Origin: CAWAPD01 sp963783865
Lineage (GTDB): Bacteria; Actinomycetota; Thermoleophilia; UBA2241
NCBI GenBank assembly: GCA_963783865.1
Contig: CAWAPD010000001.1
Coordinates: forward strand, 1,216,558-1,280,557
Length of the DNA: 64,000 nucleotides
Direction: 5' to 3'
The notes beneath the pieces are model-generated. The model was not told the origin of the DNA, did not search any database, and worked only from the letters and a program-made list of their open reading frames with translations. This document shows, piece by piece, positions 10,619-19,919 of this stretch; position 1 is the first letter of the stretch; each line of letters begins with the position of its first letter. The position numbers were made by a program, and so were the translations under genes.

Positions 10619-10809
10619 TGCTGTACACTGCCCGGACAACGGATTCGCACGCGTGGGGTTCGGCTGCCGCTCGCGGCGGGCACGATAGTACGGCATTCTA
10701 TGAGTCACACCGGCGGGCGGGCTGGGTGTCATGCGCAGCGAACCCCGTCGTCTGTAAGGCAATCACTCCGGCAGGAGTGCCGGACCAGGCGTCAAGGGGG
10801 TCGCAGGTC

Positions 10810-13197
10810 ATGAACGGCAAGTCCCGGTTCGCGCTCACGGTGAGCGCCATTCTCCTCGTTGTGAGCGTCGTCTTCGCGGGAACGGCGCTGGCGGCGCCCA
10901 CGGTCAGCGTGGACGGGGCGTCGGCGCTCGACGCGACGCACGTGCTGATCTCGTTCAACAGGGCGGTCGACAGCAGCGCCGCGAGCACGTCCCGCTATTC
11001 GATCTCCCCGGCCCTCGCGGTCACGGCAGTCACCCAGACCAACCTGAGCCGCACAGCGGTGCTGACGACGGCCACGCAGGCCAACGCGACCGCCTACACC
11101 GTGACGGTCAGCGGCATCACCGGCATGCGGGGCAGCGCGCAGGTCAGGTTCGTGGGCACCTACCTCGGGCCCAACGACGCCAAGACGACCTTCGAGGACG
11201 ACTTCAACCGCGCGTCTGGCTTCGTGCTCACCGACACGCCGATCCCTGGTCCCTGGACGAACCTCAACCTGACCGTGGGCAACACGGTCGAGCTTCGTCC
11301 CGCACCCACCGCGACGCCGGCCGTGCCGTGGTCGGGCACCGACTCGCTCTACTCGCGCGACACCCCGCTCGACCCCGACAACGACAACGCCGACGTGCAG
11401 GCCAGGGTGTCGGGCAAGGACCTCTACTACTCGGCCTACATCTACGTCCCGCGCCAGACGTGGCCGGCCGGCACCGAAGTCGGCCTGCTGCGCCTCGACA
11501 ACCAGCCGAACACCGCCCACGCGCGCGTCTACGCCGTCACCCAGTCGTTCTCGGCGTTCACCCTCGGCGTCAACTGGAAGAACCCGACCGGCGCCTACAA
11601 CGCGACCGGCTCGACGGCCGTCACCGGCGTCGGCTTCAACCAGTGGCACTGGATCCAGATGCACGTGCGCGACGGCGCGCCGGGTACCGGCGAGGTGCAG
11701 GTGTTCCTCGACGGCAAGCTCGTGTTCCAGAACACGTCGATCGGCGTCTACGACATCAAGATGATCTACGCCGAGGCCGGCATCATGCACATGACGCCGG
11801 GCGCGACGGCCACGACCTACACCGACCAGCTGCGGTTCGGCGGCGCCTACACGCTGCCGTCGCTCAAGACCGACACGACGGCGCCGACCAATGCGACGCT
11901 GACGACGTCGGCCACGCAGATCCACGACCCGGCGACGCTGACCGTCACGGCTCGCGACACGGTCGGCGTGCAGCGCGTCGACTTCCTGCTCGACGGGCAG
12001 GTCGCGGCCTCGAGCGATTACGCCGCCGACTACCACAGCGCGGGATCGTACTACACGGGCACCTGGTCGCTCGCGTACGTGCCCCAGCAGAACTCGGGCA
12101 TCGCCGACGGCACGCACCAGCTCACCGCCCGTGTCTACGACACCTCGGGCAACTTCACGACCACGGGTCCGATCACGGTGACCACCGACTCGACCGGCCC
12201 GCAGCTGCTGTCGCCGGCCGCTTCGCCGAACCCGTTCACGCCGAACGGTGACGGCTCCATGGACTCGACGCACGTGACCTTCACGACGGCGGCGACCACG
12301 TCCTACACGGTGCAGGTCTTCAACGGCGCCACGCTGGTCAAGACGCTGAAGAGCGTGACCGGCCAGGCGGCCGGGCCGCAGTCGTCGGCGTGGGACGGCA
12401 CCTACTTCGACGCCGGCACGTCGACCAACGTCCCGGTCGCGGACGGCACCTACACCGCGCGGATCACGGTCAGTGACGCCTACGGCCGCTCGACCGTCGC
12501 CGACGTGCCGGTGACCGTCGACCGCGCGCTGGCGGCCTTCTCGCGGACGCCCGCGGGCATCAGCCCGCTGAGCGGCTCGTCCTCCCTGAACCACGTGACG
12601 GGGACGTACTCGCTGTGGGCGGACGCCAACGTGACCGTGACCGTCGCCGACGCGGGCAACAACGTCGTGCGCACGATCCAGGCGGCGACGCCCGAGACCG
12701 GCAACGCGACCACGCCCGTCGTCTACACCTTCGCGTGGGACGGCAGGGACGACTCGGCGACCGTCGTGCCCGACGGTTCGTACACGCTCAAGGTGACCGC
12801 CGCCAACTCGGTCGGCACGGTGTCGCTGTCGAAGACGGTCACGGTCGATTCGACCGGGCCGACGGTGACGATCGACTCGGTCACCCCCCTGACCGCCGGG
12901 TCGCCGAACCCGACCTGGACGCCGGCGACCGACGGTCTGCTCTCGGTCACGTTCACCGTGAGCGAGGGCGGCGCCGGCAGCGTGAAGTTCACCCTGACGG
13001 GGACGACCCAGCGCACGATCACGATCTCGATCCCAAGCGCGGGGCAGTACACCGTCACCTGGGACGGCACCATGAACGACCTGACGACACCGGCCCCGGC
13101 GGGCGACTACCGGGCCAAGGTGTACTTCACCGACAAGGTCGGCAACGCCGCGACGACCTACCCGGTCCAGAGCGACATCTTCACGATCGTAAGGTAG
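10810..13197 (+). CDS. Large secreted protein with concanavalin-like and FlgD/Ig-like domains
   Basis: This 795-residue exported protein begins with a signal peptide (FALTVSAILLVVSVVFAGTALA). A short Ig-like domain covers about residues 30-120, then a LamG/concanavalin-like sandwich (about 125-355: FEDDFNRASGF, YYSAYIYVPRQTW, HWIQMHVRDG). Several Ig-like and FlgD-type repeats follow, each with SPNPFTPNGDG- or AWDGRDDSATVVPDGSYTL-like strands. Such proteins bind cell-surface or extracellular polysaccharide. No C-terminal sorting signal or transmembrane helix is seen. The start at 10810 has GGGGGTCGCAGG upstream. A strong terminator follows. The ligand is unknown. Confidence 0.75.
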   Translation: MNGKSRFALTVSAILLVVSVVFAGTALAAPTVSVDGASALDATHVLISFNRAVDSSAASTSRYSISPALAVTAVTQTNLSRTAVLTTATQANATAYTVTVSGITGMRGSAQVRFVGTYLGPNDAKTTFEDDFNRASGFVLTDTPIPGPWTNLNLTVGNTVELRPAPTATPAVPWSGTDSLYSRDTPLDPDNDNADVQARVSGKDLYYSAYIYVPRQTWPAGTEVGLLRLDNQPNTAHARVYAVTQSFSAFTLGVNWKNPTGAYNATGSTAVTGVGFNQWHWIQMHVRDGAPGTGEVQVFLDGKLVFQNTSIGVYDIKMIYAEAGIMHMTPGATATTYTDQLRFGGAYTLPSLKTDTTAPTNATLTTSATQIHDPATLTVTARDTVGVQRVDFLLDGQVAASSDYAADYHSAGSYYTGTWSLAYVPQQNSGIADGTHQLTARVYDTSGNFTTTGPITVTTDSTGPQLLSPAASPNPFTPNGDGSMDSTHVTFTTAATTSYTVQVFNGATLVKTLKSVTGQAAGPQSSAWDGTYFDAGTSTNVPVADGTYTARITVSDAYGRSTVADVPVTVDRALAAFSRTPAGISPLSGSSSLNHVTGTYSLWADANVTVTVADAGNNVVRTIQAATPETGNATTPVVYTFAWDGRDDSATVVPDGSYTLKVTAANSVGTVSLSKTVTVDSTGPTVTIDSVTPLTAGSPNPTWTPATDGLLSVTFTVSEGGAGSVKFTLTGTTQRTITISIPSAGQYTVTWDGTMNDLTTPAPAGDYRAKVYFTDKVGNAATTYPVQSDIFTIVR

Positions 13198-13207
13198 GAC
13201 GCACAGC

Positions 13208-13248
13208 GACGGCGGGCGGGGCGGCTCCCAGCCGCCCCGCCCGCCGTC
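13208..13248 (+). terminator. Strong intrinsic terminator
   Basis: A 19-bp stem with a 3-nt loop is followed by TTCTTGTTC, 10 bp after the secreted protein gene. The next gene is convergent, so it may serve both. Confidence 0.75.
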
Positions 13249-13301
13249 TTCTTGTTCGTGGTCCGTACCGGGTGGCGGCCAGAGGCCGTCGCCCTTCTCG
13301 T

Positions 13302-13853
13302 CTAGCCCTGGGTCGGCTCCTCTTCGCCGCTCGTCGCGACGCCCGGCTCGTCCGTCGCCGGGGCGGGGGCGACGGGCTCCGTGGCTTCGCCCGTCGCCGC
13401 CTCGGCCTGAGGCGCCGCCGCGTGGACCTGCGTGACCGCCTCGGACGGCGGGGAGGCGACGCCCGGGCCGGCCGCGCCCACGCCCGCGGTCGAGAGCGCG
13501 GCGGGACGCTTGCCCCAGTGGAGATAGCCGGTCAGCGTGAGGATGCCCAAGGCGAGCAGGCCGAGCCCAAAGAGCGTCAGCGAGACAAGCCCGCCGCCGA
13601 AGCGGTGGCCGCGCTCGACGACGCGGAAGCCCATCCCCGGGCCCATGCCCCGCTGGCCCCCGCTCCCATAGGGCATGCCATAGCCGGGCGGGTCGACCTG
13701 CCCGCTCCCTGGTCCAGAGCCGTATCCGTAGCGCTGCCCGCCGCCGTAGACGCGCACGCCACCGTCGTGACGATGCACGATGGCCGCGACGCCCAGCCCC
13801 AGCAGGATCGCGGCGACGACGATCGCCACGATGCCGATCACCTTTCGAGTCAT
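13302..13853 (-). CDS. Small membrane protein with Gly/Tyr-rich loop, unknown function
   Basis: This 183-residue protein has one TM helix at residues 4-28 (VIGIVAIVVAAILLGLGVAAIV), a Gly/Tyr/Pro-rich stretch (YGGGQRYGYGSGPG, MPYGSGGQRGMGPGMG), a second TM helix near residues 95-118 and an Ala/Pro/Glu-rich tail. The start at 13853 follows GAAGGGAG. Longer upstream starts would run into the divergent promoter. It is transcribed away from the 14047 gene. No family is recognised. Confidence 0.6.
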   Translation of the reverse strand: MTRKVIGIVAIVVAAILLGLGVAAIVHRHDGGVRVYGGGQRYGYGSGPGSGQVDPPGYGMPYGSGGQRGMGPGMGFRVVERGHRFGGGLVSLTLFGLGLLALGILTLTGYLHWGKRPAALSTAGVGAAGPGVASPPSEAVTQVHAAAPQAEAATGEATEPVAPAPATDEPGVATSGEEEPTQG

Positions 13854-14046
13854 GCTCGCACTCCCTTCGACCATCCCGGACGCCCGGGTTCCGTGTGCCC
13901 TGTGTTCCACGATACCGCGTGCCCTGTGAAACGGTCGCGAGATCGCTGAGAAGAACCTGAGAAGGGGAACGGCGCCTTTCTTCGAACGACCATGGTCGTA
14001 AGGAGAGATTCGCCGCGGCGCGGCCATCCCGAAGCGGAGGCGGACC

Positions 14047-14484
14047 ATGACGCAGCCACGCGATCCCCAGCGCTCGTCCGACCGCGAGCTGATGCGCCAG
14101 GCGGTCCACGCCTACCTGCGCACGATGCGCGAGCTGGGTCACGGACCGAACCGCTACGTTGAGTTCGAAGGCGCGCGCCGGGACGCGTGGTTGATCGACG
14201 ACCCCGCCCCGCACGCGCTGAGCCGACGCTGGCTGCTGCTCGACGACGGCGACACCTGGTTCGAGACGGTCCGCCGCCCCGAGGCGTCGGTCGGTGGCGG
14301 CGGCGGGGGCGCGTACTGGGTCGACCACGCCAGCGAGGCGCTGCTCGCCCTGCTGGCCACATCGGTCGCCGACGCGCGGGCCGGAGGAGGCGGGTTCCTG
14401 GCGACGGGCGGCGGCACCGACTTGCTGCACGAGGTGCCGGATCGCCGGCGCAGGACCCGTGGAGCGAGCGGCGGGGCCCGCTAG
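14047..14484 (+). CDS. Hypothetical protein, 145 residues
   Basis: The predicted soluble protein has a helical N-terminus (DRELMRQAVHAYLRTMRELG), a beta-rich middle (YVEFEGARRDAWLID, SRRWLLLDDGDTWFETV), a Gly run and a helical C-terminal part. GGAGGCGG lies a few bases before the ATG. Its last 4 bp overlap the end of the convergent DeoR gene. A palindrome CGACCATGGTCG near 13986 is in its promoter region. No family is recognised. Confidence 0.5.
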   Translation: MTQPRDPQRSSDRELMRQAVHAYLRTMRELGHGPNRYVEFEGARRDAWLIDDPAPHALSRRWLLLDDGDTWFETVRRPEASVGGGGGGAYWVDHASEALLALLATSVADARAGGGGFLATGGGTDLLHEVPDRRRRTRGASGGAR

Positions 14485-15243
14485 ACGAGCGTGACGGTCA
14501 CGCCGGCCGCCTCGAGGCGCTTCACTTCGGCGGCGTCGGCGCCGTCGTCGGTGATCAGCTCGTCGACGGCGTCGACGCCGCAGATGCGCGCCAGCGCCAG
14601 GCGGCCGACCTTGGAGCCGTCGGCGACGACGATCACCGTGCGGGCGCGGCCGATCATGGCGCGGTTGGTGGACGGCCTCGACCTCCTGGTAGGTCGTCAA
14701 CCCGGCGTCGACGGAGATGCCGTCGACGCCGACCACGACCAGGTCGAGGTTGAGGCCTCCGAGCGTCGACTCGGCCAGCGGGCCGACGAGCTCGTACGAC
14801 TCGCTGCGCGCCGTGCCGCCGGTGACGATCAGCTTGAGCTCGGGACGCAGCGCCAGCTCCGAGGCGATGTTGAGGGCGTTGGTGACGACCGTGAGCCCCA
14901 CCCGCCCGGCCAGGCGGCGCGCGACCTCGGTGGTCGTGGTGCCGCCGGTCATGCCGACCGTGGCGACGCCGTCGCCGACACGGTCGGCCGCCGCGGCGGC
15001 GATGCGCCGCTTCTCCTCCTTGTGGCTGCCGCCTTTGTAGCGCAGGGGCAGCTCGTACACGGTCGTGTTGGCGACGGCGCCGCCGTGCGTGCGCGACAGG
15101 AGCCGCTGCTCTTCGAGCAGCTGCAGGTCGCGCCGTACCGACGCCGTCGACACGCCGAGTTCGGCCGCGATCTCGGTCACGCCGACCGAGCCATCCCGCG
15201 ACAGCCGTTCGAGGATGAGGCTGAGCCGCTCTTCCTGCCGCAT
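14481..15243 (-). CDS. DeoR-family sugar regulator (frameshifted)
   Basis: The N-terminal DeoR helix-turn-helix (ERLSLILERLSRDGSVGVTEIAAELGVSTASVRRDL) is followed by the DeoRC sugar-phosphate sensor domain (GMTGGTTTTEVA, TNALNIA, VTGGTARS, DLVVVGVDGIS). The frame shifts near 14675; the C-terminal part (TNRAMIGRARTVIVVADGSK and onward) ends VTVTLV at 14481. Total length is about 254 residues, as expected. Such regulators repress sugar phosphate catabolism. It is divergent from the MFS-isomerase-ABC operon, with an inverted repeat between them. Confidence 0.85.
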
Positions 15244-15275
15244 GCCGCGATGCTATCACAGCGCCTGCCCGTTTC

Positions 15276-15301
15276 TGTGCGAAACGACCGCCTATCGCAC
15301 A
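15276..15301. promoter_or_regulatory. Inverted repeat between DeoR and MFS genes
   Basis: TGTGCGA (15276-15282) and TCGCACA (15295-15301) form a 7-bp inverted repeat with a 12-bp spacer in the divergent promoter region. The enclosed CGAAACGA resembles DeoR-family half-sites. It probably controls both directions. Confidence 0.5.
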
Positions 15302-15332
15302 CGAAGCAACACGACGGCGAGCGGCTGCTAGG

Positions 15333-16605
15333 ATGCTGGGCGTGAGCGGGGACGGACAGACCGGGCGAGCGGCCGCCGCCGGCGAGCACCCGGCGCCGAC
15401 GCGCGGCGGCATGTGGTCGCTGCGCGTCTTCTACCTGATCGCCGGCGCCGGCGGCGCGGCGTTCATCCCCTTCTTCGTGCTCTGGCTGCAGGACAGAGGG
15501 CTGAGCCCAGAGCGCATCGGCCTGCTGCTGGCCATCGAGTCGCTCGCCGGCGCCGCGGCGGCGCCGGTCTGGAGCCACCTGGCCGACACGCGCCTCGGCG
15601 CCGTCCGCGTGCTGCTGGTGTCGTCGCTCGCCGGCGCGGTGGCGGTGCTCGGCCTCGACGCCGTGGGCTCGGCGGTCGTGGCGCTCACCGCCGTGGCGGC
15701 CGCGATGAGCGTGTGCACGTCGCCGGGCGCGCCGCTGAGCGACGCGCTCGCCGTCGGCTACCTCGGCCCGCAGATGAGCGAGTACGGCCGCATCCGGCTG
15801 TGGGCGAGCCTGGGCTGGGGCGTCGCGGTGATCCTGTTCGGCGCTCTCTACCAGCGCGTGGGGCTGTCGCCGGTCGTGCCCGTCTACGCCGCGAGCCTCG
15901 TCGTGTTCGGCCTGTGGACGCTTCGCCTGCCCCGTGGGACCGCGGTGCCGGTCAAGTCGGAGTCGCCGCTGGGGGCGTTCGGAGACGTGTTCCGCCAGTC
16001 GCCCCATCTTCTCGGCTTCATCGGCGGGCTCGTGATCGTCTGCGTCGCCTCGTACGCCGCACTGTCGTTCGTGAGCCTGCGGATCGTGGGGCAGGGCGGC
16101 GGCCCGTTCCTGGTCGGCCTGGCCGCCGGTCTCGCGGCGCTGATCGAGATCCCCGTGATGCACTGGAGCGGCGCACTGCAACGGCGATTCGGGCTGCGCG
16201 TCGTGTTCTGCGCCGGGGCGGTCGCCTACGTGCTGGTGTTCGTGATCTGGGCATTTGCTCGCAGCCCGGTGGTCGTGGCGCTGGTGGCGACGCTCGACGG
16301 CGTCGCGTTCGCGCTGCTGTACGTAGGCGTGGTCGTGATCGTCGGCCGCCTGGTGCCGCGGCACCTGCTGTCGACCGGCCAGGCGGTCACGCAGACGGCC
16401 GGCTGGAGCCTCGGGACCGATCGTCGGCAGCTCGCTGGGCGGGATCGTCTACGCGAGGCTCGGGGCGCCGGCGCTGTTCGCCGGCGCCGCCGTGTTGACG
16501 CTGGGCGGCGCCGCCGTGGTGTGGATCGCGCTGGCGAAGGTCGAGCGGTCGGGCGGCGCCGGCGCGGGCGCCTCCGGACAGTCAACAGGAGATGTTGCTT
16601 TGTGA
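15333..16605 (+). CDS. MFS transporter, sugar/PPP-like (frameshifted)
   Basis: This inner-membrane 12-TM major facilitator has an N-terminal pair FYLIAGAGGAAFIPFFVLWLQDRGLSP and the loop HLADTRLG, like the 3-phenylpropionate/nucleoside-sugar MFS branch. The frame shifts near 16419, and the continuation GPIVGSSLGGIVYARLG runs through a last helix to the TGA at 16603-16605. Full length is about 423 residues. It is the first gene of the DeoR-linked cluster and overlaps the isomerase start. The substrate is unknown; a sugar is inferred from context. Confidence 0.75.
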
Positions 16606-16632
16606 GTGATTCACGCATAGAGTTGTCACAAA
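16599..16632. promoter_or_regulatory. TTTGTGA/TCACAAA inverted repeat at MFS-isomerase junction
   Basis: TTTGTGA (16599-16605) and TCACAAA (16626-16632) are perfect 7-bp arms. The right arm, within GTTGTCACAAAT, recurs as GTGTCACAAAT upstream of the GH4 operon at 38199-38209. It may be an internal operator, or it may mean the isomerase starts at the ATG at 16632. Confidence 0.4.
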
Positions 16633-17534
16633 TGAGCAAGACGGCCCAGGAGATAGCGACCCAGCCCGCATGCTGGCGCCGCGCGGGGGACCTGGCAGCG
16701 AAGCATCGGGCGGGGGCGATCCCCGCTCCCGGCGCCGAGGCGGCCGTGGTCGGCTGCGGCACCTCCTACTTCATGGCGCTCGCCTACGCCGCGCTGCGGG
16801 AGCAGAGGGGACAGGGACGGACCGACGCCTTCGCGGCGTCGGAGTTCCCGGCGGCGCGCGGGTACCCGACGGTGGTGGCGATCTCGCGGTCCGGGACAAC
16901 CTCCGAGGTCGTCGACCTCCTGGCGGCGCTGCCCGCGGGTTCAGTGTCGCTGCTGCTCACCGGCGTCGCCGGCTCGCCGTGCGCGCGGTTCGCCAGCCGG
17001 ACCATCGTGCTCGACTTCGCCGACGAGGAGTCGGTCGTGCAGACTCGGTTCGCGACGACGGCGCTGATGTTCCTGAGGGCTTCGCTCGGGGACGAGATCG
17101 AAGGGGCGGCGAGGGCCGCCGAGGCGGCCCTCGCCGCCCCCTTGCCGCTCGCCCCCGGCTCCGTCGACCAGGTCGTCTTCCTGGGCAGCGGCTGGACCGT
17201 GGGCCTCGCCAACGAGGCGGCCCTCAAGCTGCGGGAGTCGGCCCAGGCCTGGGCCGAGGCCTATCCCGCGATGGAGTACCGTCACGGCCCCATCAGCATC
17301 GCTCAGCCGGGCCGGGCGGTCTGGCCCTTCGGGCCGTTGCCGCCCGGCCTCGAGGACCAGATCGAGGCCACCGGCGCGACGATCGTCGCCACAGCCGGTC
17401 TCGACCCGATGGCGTCTCTCGTGCTCGCCCAGCGCTTCGCCGTCGCCGAGGCCGCCCACCGCGGTCTCGAGCAGGACTCTCCTCGCAACCTCACGCGGTC
17501 GGTCATCCTGCCTCCCGGCGAGGTGACGACGTGA
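16602..17534 (+). CDS. SIS-domain sugar phosphate isomerase/deaminase (AgaS/GlmS-like)
   Basis: This protein of about 310 residues has two SIS domains. The first has VVGCGTSYFMALAYAA and ISRSGTTSEVVDLLAAL, the second FLGSGWTVGLANEAALKLRESAQAWAEAYPAMEYRHGP. The family isomerises or deaminates ketose/aldose 6-phosphates such as galactosamine 6-phosphate. The GTG at 16602 overlaps the MFS stop and has AGGAG upstream; an ATG at 16632 is the alternative. Context next to DeoR, an ABC importer and (elsewhere) a KbaZ-type aldolase supports an AgaS-like role in amino-galactose use. Confidence 0.82.
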   Translation: MSDSRIELSQMSKTAQEIATQPACWRRAGDLAAKHRAGAIPAPGAEAAVVGCGTSYFMALAYAALREQRGQGRTDAFAASEFPAARGYPTVVAISRSGTTSEVVDLLAALPAGSVSLLLTGVAGSPCARFASRTIVLDFADEESVVQTRFATTALMFLRASLGDEIEGAARAAEAALAAPLPLAPGSVDQVVFLGSGWTVGLANEAALKLRESAQAWAEAYPAMEYRHGPISIAQPGRAVWPFGPLPPGLEDQIEATGATIVATAGLDPMASLVLAQRFAVAEAAHRGLEQDSPRNLTRSVILPPGEVTT

Positions 17535-17578
17535 TTCCGCTCTCCCTGCACCGTGTCGCCAGCCATGGAGGTACCAGG

Positions 17579-18892
17579 ATGACCCGTTCACGCTTCACCG
17601 GCCGGGCGGCGGTCGTCTCCGCCGCCGCCGCCCTGTTCCTGCTGCTCGCGACCGGCTGCGGCAGCAGCTCGAGCTCGAACTCGAGCTCCTCGCCGGGGAC
17701 CACCGGCAGCGGCACCATCACCTTGTGGCACGGCTACACCGACGTCGAGCGCACGGCCACCGACCAGGCCGTCGCCGAGTACAACGCGACCAACCCTCCG
17801 TGGAAGGCCAAGTCGGTGTTCGCCGGCAACAACGACTACGCGCTGACCAAGCTGCAGACGGCGCTCGCGGCCGGCAAGGCGCCGGACATCTCCTACCAGT
17901 ACGGCTCCTCGATGGCGCTCCTCGCCCGGCTGCCGCAGCTGGTCGACCTGACGTCGCGGGTCCAGGACCCGGCGTTCGACTGGAACGACTTCTTCCCCGC
18001 GGTGCGGCTGGCGACCACGGTCAACGGCAAGGTGCTCGGCGTCCCTGCGCTGGTCGACAACCTCGCCCTCGTCTACAACAAGAAGCTCTTCGACCAGGCC
18101 GGGATCGCCTATCCCACGGCCGACTGGACCTGGGACGATTTCCGCTCCGCGGCCCAGAAGCTGACGAACGCGTCGGCCAAGCAGTTCGGCTGGGCCTACG
18201 TCAACGACGGCAGCGAGGACACGGTCTGGCGCTTCCTCGCCCTGCTCTGGCAGGCGGGCGGCGACATGCTCACGCCCGACAACACCAAGGCGGCCTTCAA
18301 CTCGCCGGCCGGCCTGAAGGCGATGACGCTCCTGTCGGACATGGCCAACCAGGACCACTCGATCTATCTCGACAGCGGCAACGGGAACTACCTCAACCTG
18401 TTCAACGCGGGCAAGATCGCGATGCTCTACACGGGACCGTGGGACATCTCGTCGATCAACTCCGACGTGCAGTTCGGCGTGCAGATCCTGCCCGGCGACG
18501 TCTCGCATGCCACGATCGCCGGTCCCGACAACTACGTCGTCGTCAACAACGGGGACCAGAACGTGCAAGGCGCTTGGGACTTCATCAAATGGTTCACCTC
18601 GGCGAAGGAGCACCTGAAGTACGCCACGCAGACGGGGCACCTGCCGATCCGCAAGTCGGAGACGCAGCTGCCGGAGTACAAGGCCTACCTCGCCAAGTTC
18701 CCGTCGTCGGCGGTGTTCGTGGCCAACCTCGACAACGTGACCAAGGCGCGGCCCAACATCCCCTCCTACCCGAAGGTCTCCACCGATCTCGGGCAGGCGA
18801 TCCAGGCGGTGCTGCTCGGCAAGCTCACGCCGCAGCAGGCGCTGCAGCAGGCGGAACAGCAGGTCAACAGCGATCTCGCCGCGCAGCCGTGA
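17579..18892 (+). CDS. Sugar ABC transporter substrate-binding lipoprotein
   Basis: This 437-residue family 1 extracellular solute-binding protein is anchored by a lipobox (LLLATGC, Cys27) followed by a Ser-rich linker. Typical motifs are ITLWHGYTDVERTA, GKAPDISYQYG, PALVDNLALVYNKKLFDQAGI and YTGPWDISSI. It captures an oligosaccharide or sugar outside the membrane for the two permeases downstream. GGAGG precedes the ATG. The gene lies in a single transcription unit with the isomerase and the importer. Confidence 0.9.
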   Translation: MTRSRFTGRAAVVSAAAALFLLLATGCGSSSSSNSSSSPGTTGSGTITLWHGYTDVERTATDQAVAEYNATNPPWKAKSVFAGNNDYALTKLQTALAAGKAPDISYQYGSSMALLARLPQLVDLTSRVQDPAFDWNDFFPAVRLATTVNGKVLGVPALVDNLALVYNKKLFDQAGIAYPTADWTWDDFRSAAQKLTNASAKQFGWAYVNDGSEDTVWRFLALLWQAGGDMLTPDNTKAAFNSPAGLKAMTLLSDMANQDHSIYLDSGNGNYLNLFNAGKIAMLYTGPWDISSINSDVQFGVQILPGDVSHATIAGPDNYVVVNNGDQNVQGAWDFIKWFTSAKEHLKYATQTGHLPIRKSETQLPEYKAYLAKFPSSAVFVANLDNVTKARPNIPSYPKVSTDLGQAIQAVLLGKLTPQQALQQAEQQVNSDLAAQP

Positions 18893-18958
18893 TTCGGATG
18901 TCGGACGCGGCCGATCCGAGGATGAGCGCGGACAGAGGCTGACGGCGGGTCCGGGGCG

Positions 18959-19912
18959 GTGAGCGGCCGGGAAGCGAACGGGAACGACACGGCGGTCCAG
19001 GCGCGAGGCGGAGGAACGCGCGCCTCGCGCCTGGACCGCCTCTTCGCCAGCGACCACCTCGCCGGCTGGCTCTTCGTGTCGCCGGCGGTGGTGTTCATCG
19101 GCCTGTTCGGCGTCGTGCCGATCGTCTGGGCGCTGATCATCTCCTTCCAGGACAACTCGCTCGTCACCAGCGGCTCCTGGATCGGCCTCAAGAACTACCG
19201 CCACCTCCTGCACGACCCCATGTTCGCGGCGTCGGTGCGGCGCACGATCGAGTACACGCTCATGTTCGTGCCGCTGACGCTGTTCGGCGCGCTCGCCGTG
19301 GCGGTGGCGCTCAACCGGCGCCTGCGCGCCATGCGCTTCTACCGCACCGCCGTGTTCGCCCCGGTCGTCACCTCGACCGTCGCCACGGCGATCATGTTCA
19401 GCTGGCTGCTCGACCCGTACTTCGGGATCGTCAACATCCTGCTGAACAAAGTCGGCCTGCCGTCGCAGGGCTTCTTCCAGAACCCCAGCCAGGCGCTGCC
19501 CTGCATGGTCCTCGTCACCTTCTGGGGCTGGCTCGGCTTCGCGGTCGTGATCTACCTGGCCGCGCTGCAGGGGATCCCGCGCGAGCTGCTGGAGGCCGCC
19601 GAGATCGACGGGGCGACACGCTGGCGGGCCTTCTGGCGGGTGCAGTTCCCGCTGCTCGGTCCGACCACCCTCTTCCTCGTCGTGTGGCTGACGATCAACG
19701 CCCTGCAGCTCTTCGACGAGATCTACGTGATCACGCGCGGAGGACCGCTGCAGAGCACGACGGTGGTCGTCTACTACCTCTTCCAGCAGGCGTTCGCGTT
19801 CTTCCAGGCCGGCTACGCGACGGCGATCGCCTACGTCGTCTTCGTGGCGATCCTGGCGCTGACCGTGGTCCAGCTCCTGATCGGCCGCAAGCTCGTCCAC
19901 TACCGGTCGTGA
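18959..19912 (+). CDS. Sugar ABC transporter permease (UgpA/MalF type)
   Basis: This 317-residue inner-membrane permease has about six TM helices and the EAA loop EAAEIDGATRWRAFWRVQFPLLGP, which contacts the ATPase. The N-terminus LAGWLFVSPAVVFIGLFGVVPIVWA is typical of the first CUT1 permease. The GTG start at 18959 has GGGGCGGT upstream. It lies between the binding protein and the second permease. Confidence 0.9.
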   Translation: MSGREANGNDTAVQARGGGTRASRLDRLFASDHLAGWLFVSPAVVFIGLFGVVPIVWALIISFQDNSLVTSGSWIGLKNYRHLLHDPMFAASVRRTIEYTLMFVPLTLFGALAVAVALNRRLRAMRFYRTAVFAPVVTSTVATAIMFSWLLDPYFGIVNILLNKVGLPSQGFFQNPSQALPCMVLVTFWGWLGFAVVIYLAALQGIPRELLEAAEIDGATRWRAFWRVQFPLLGPTTLFLVVWLTINALQLFDEIYVITRGGPLQSTTVVVYYLFQQAFAFFQAGYATAIAYVVFVAILALTVVQLLIGRKLVHYRS

Positions 19913-19919
19913 GGGCACG

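Noticed and set aside
10690..10809. c-di-GMP riboswitch before the secreted protein
   Set aside because: The expected conserved blocks of the class I aptamer could not be found; only simple hairpins are visible.
10792..15243. Very long minus-strand open frame of 1483 codons
   Set aside because: Only its first 190 codons are the DeoR gene. After the frameshift it runs antisense through the plus-strand secreted protein gene with Arg/Gly/Val-rich shadow composition.
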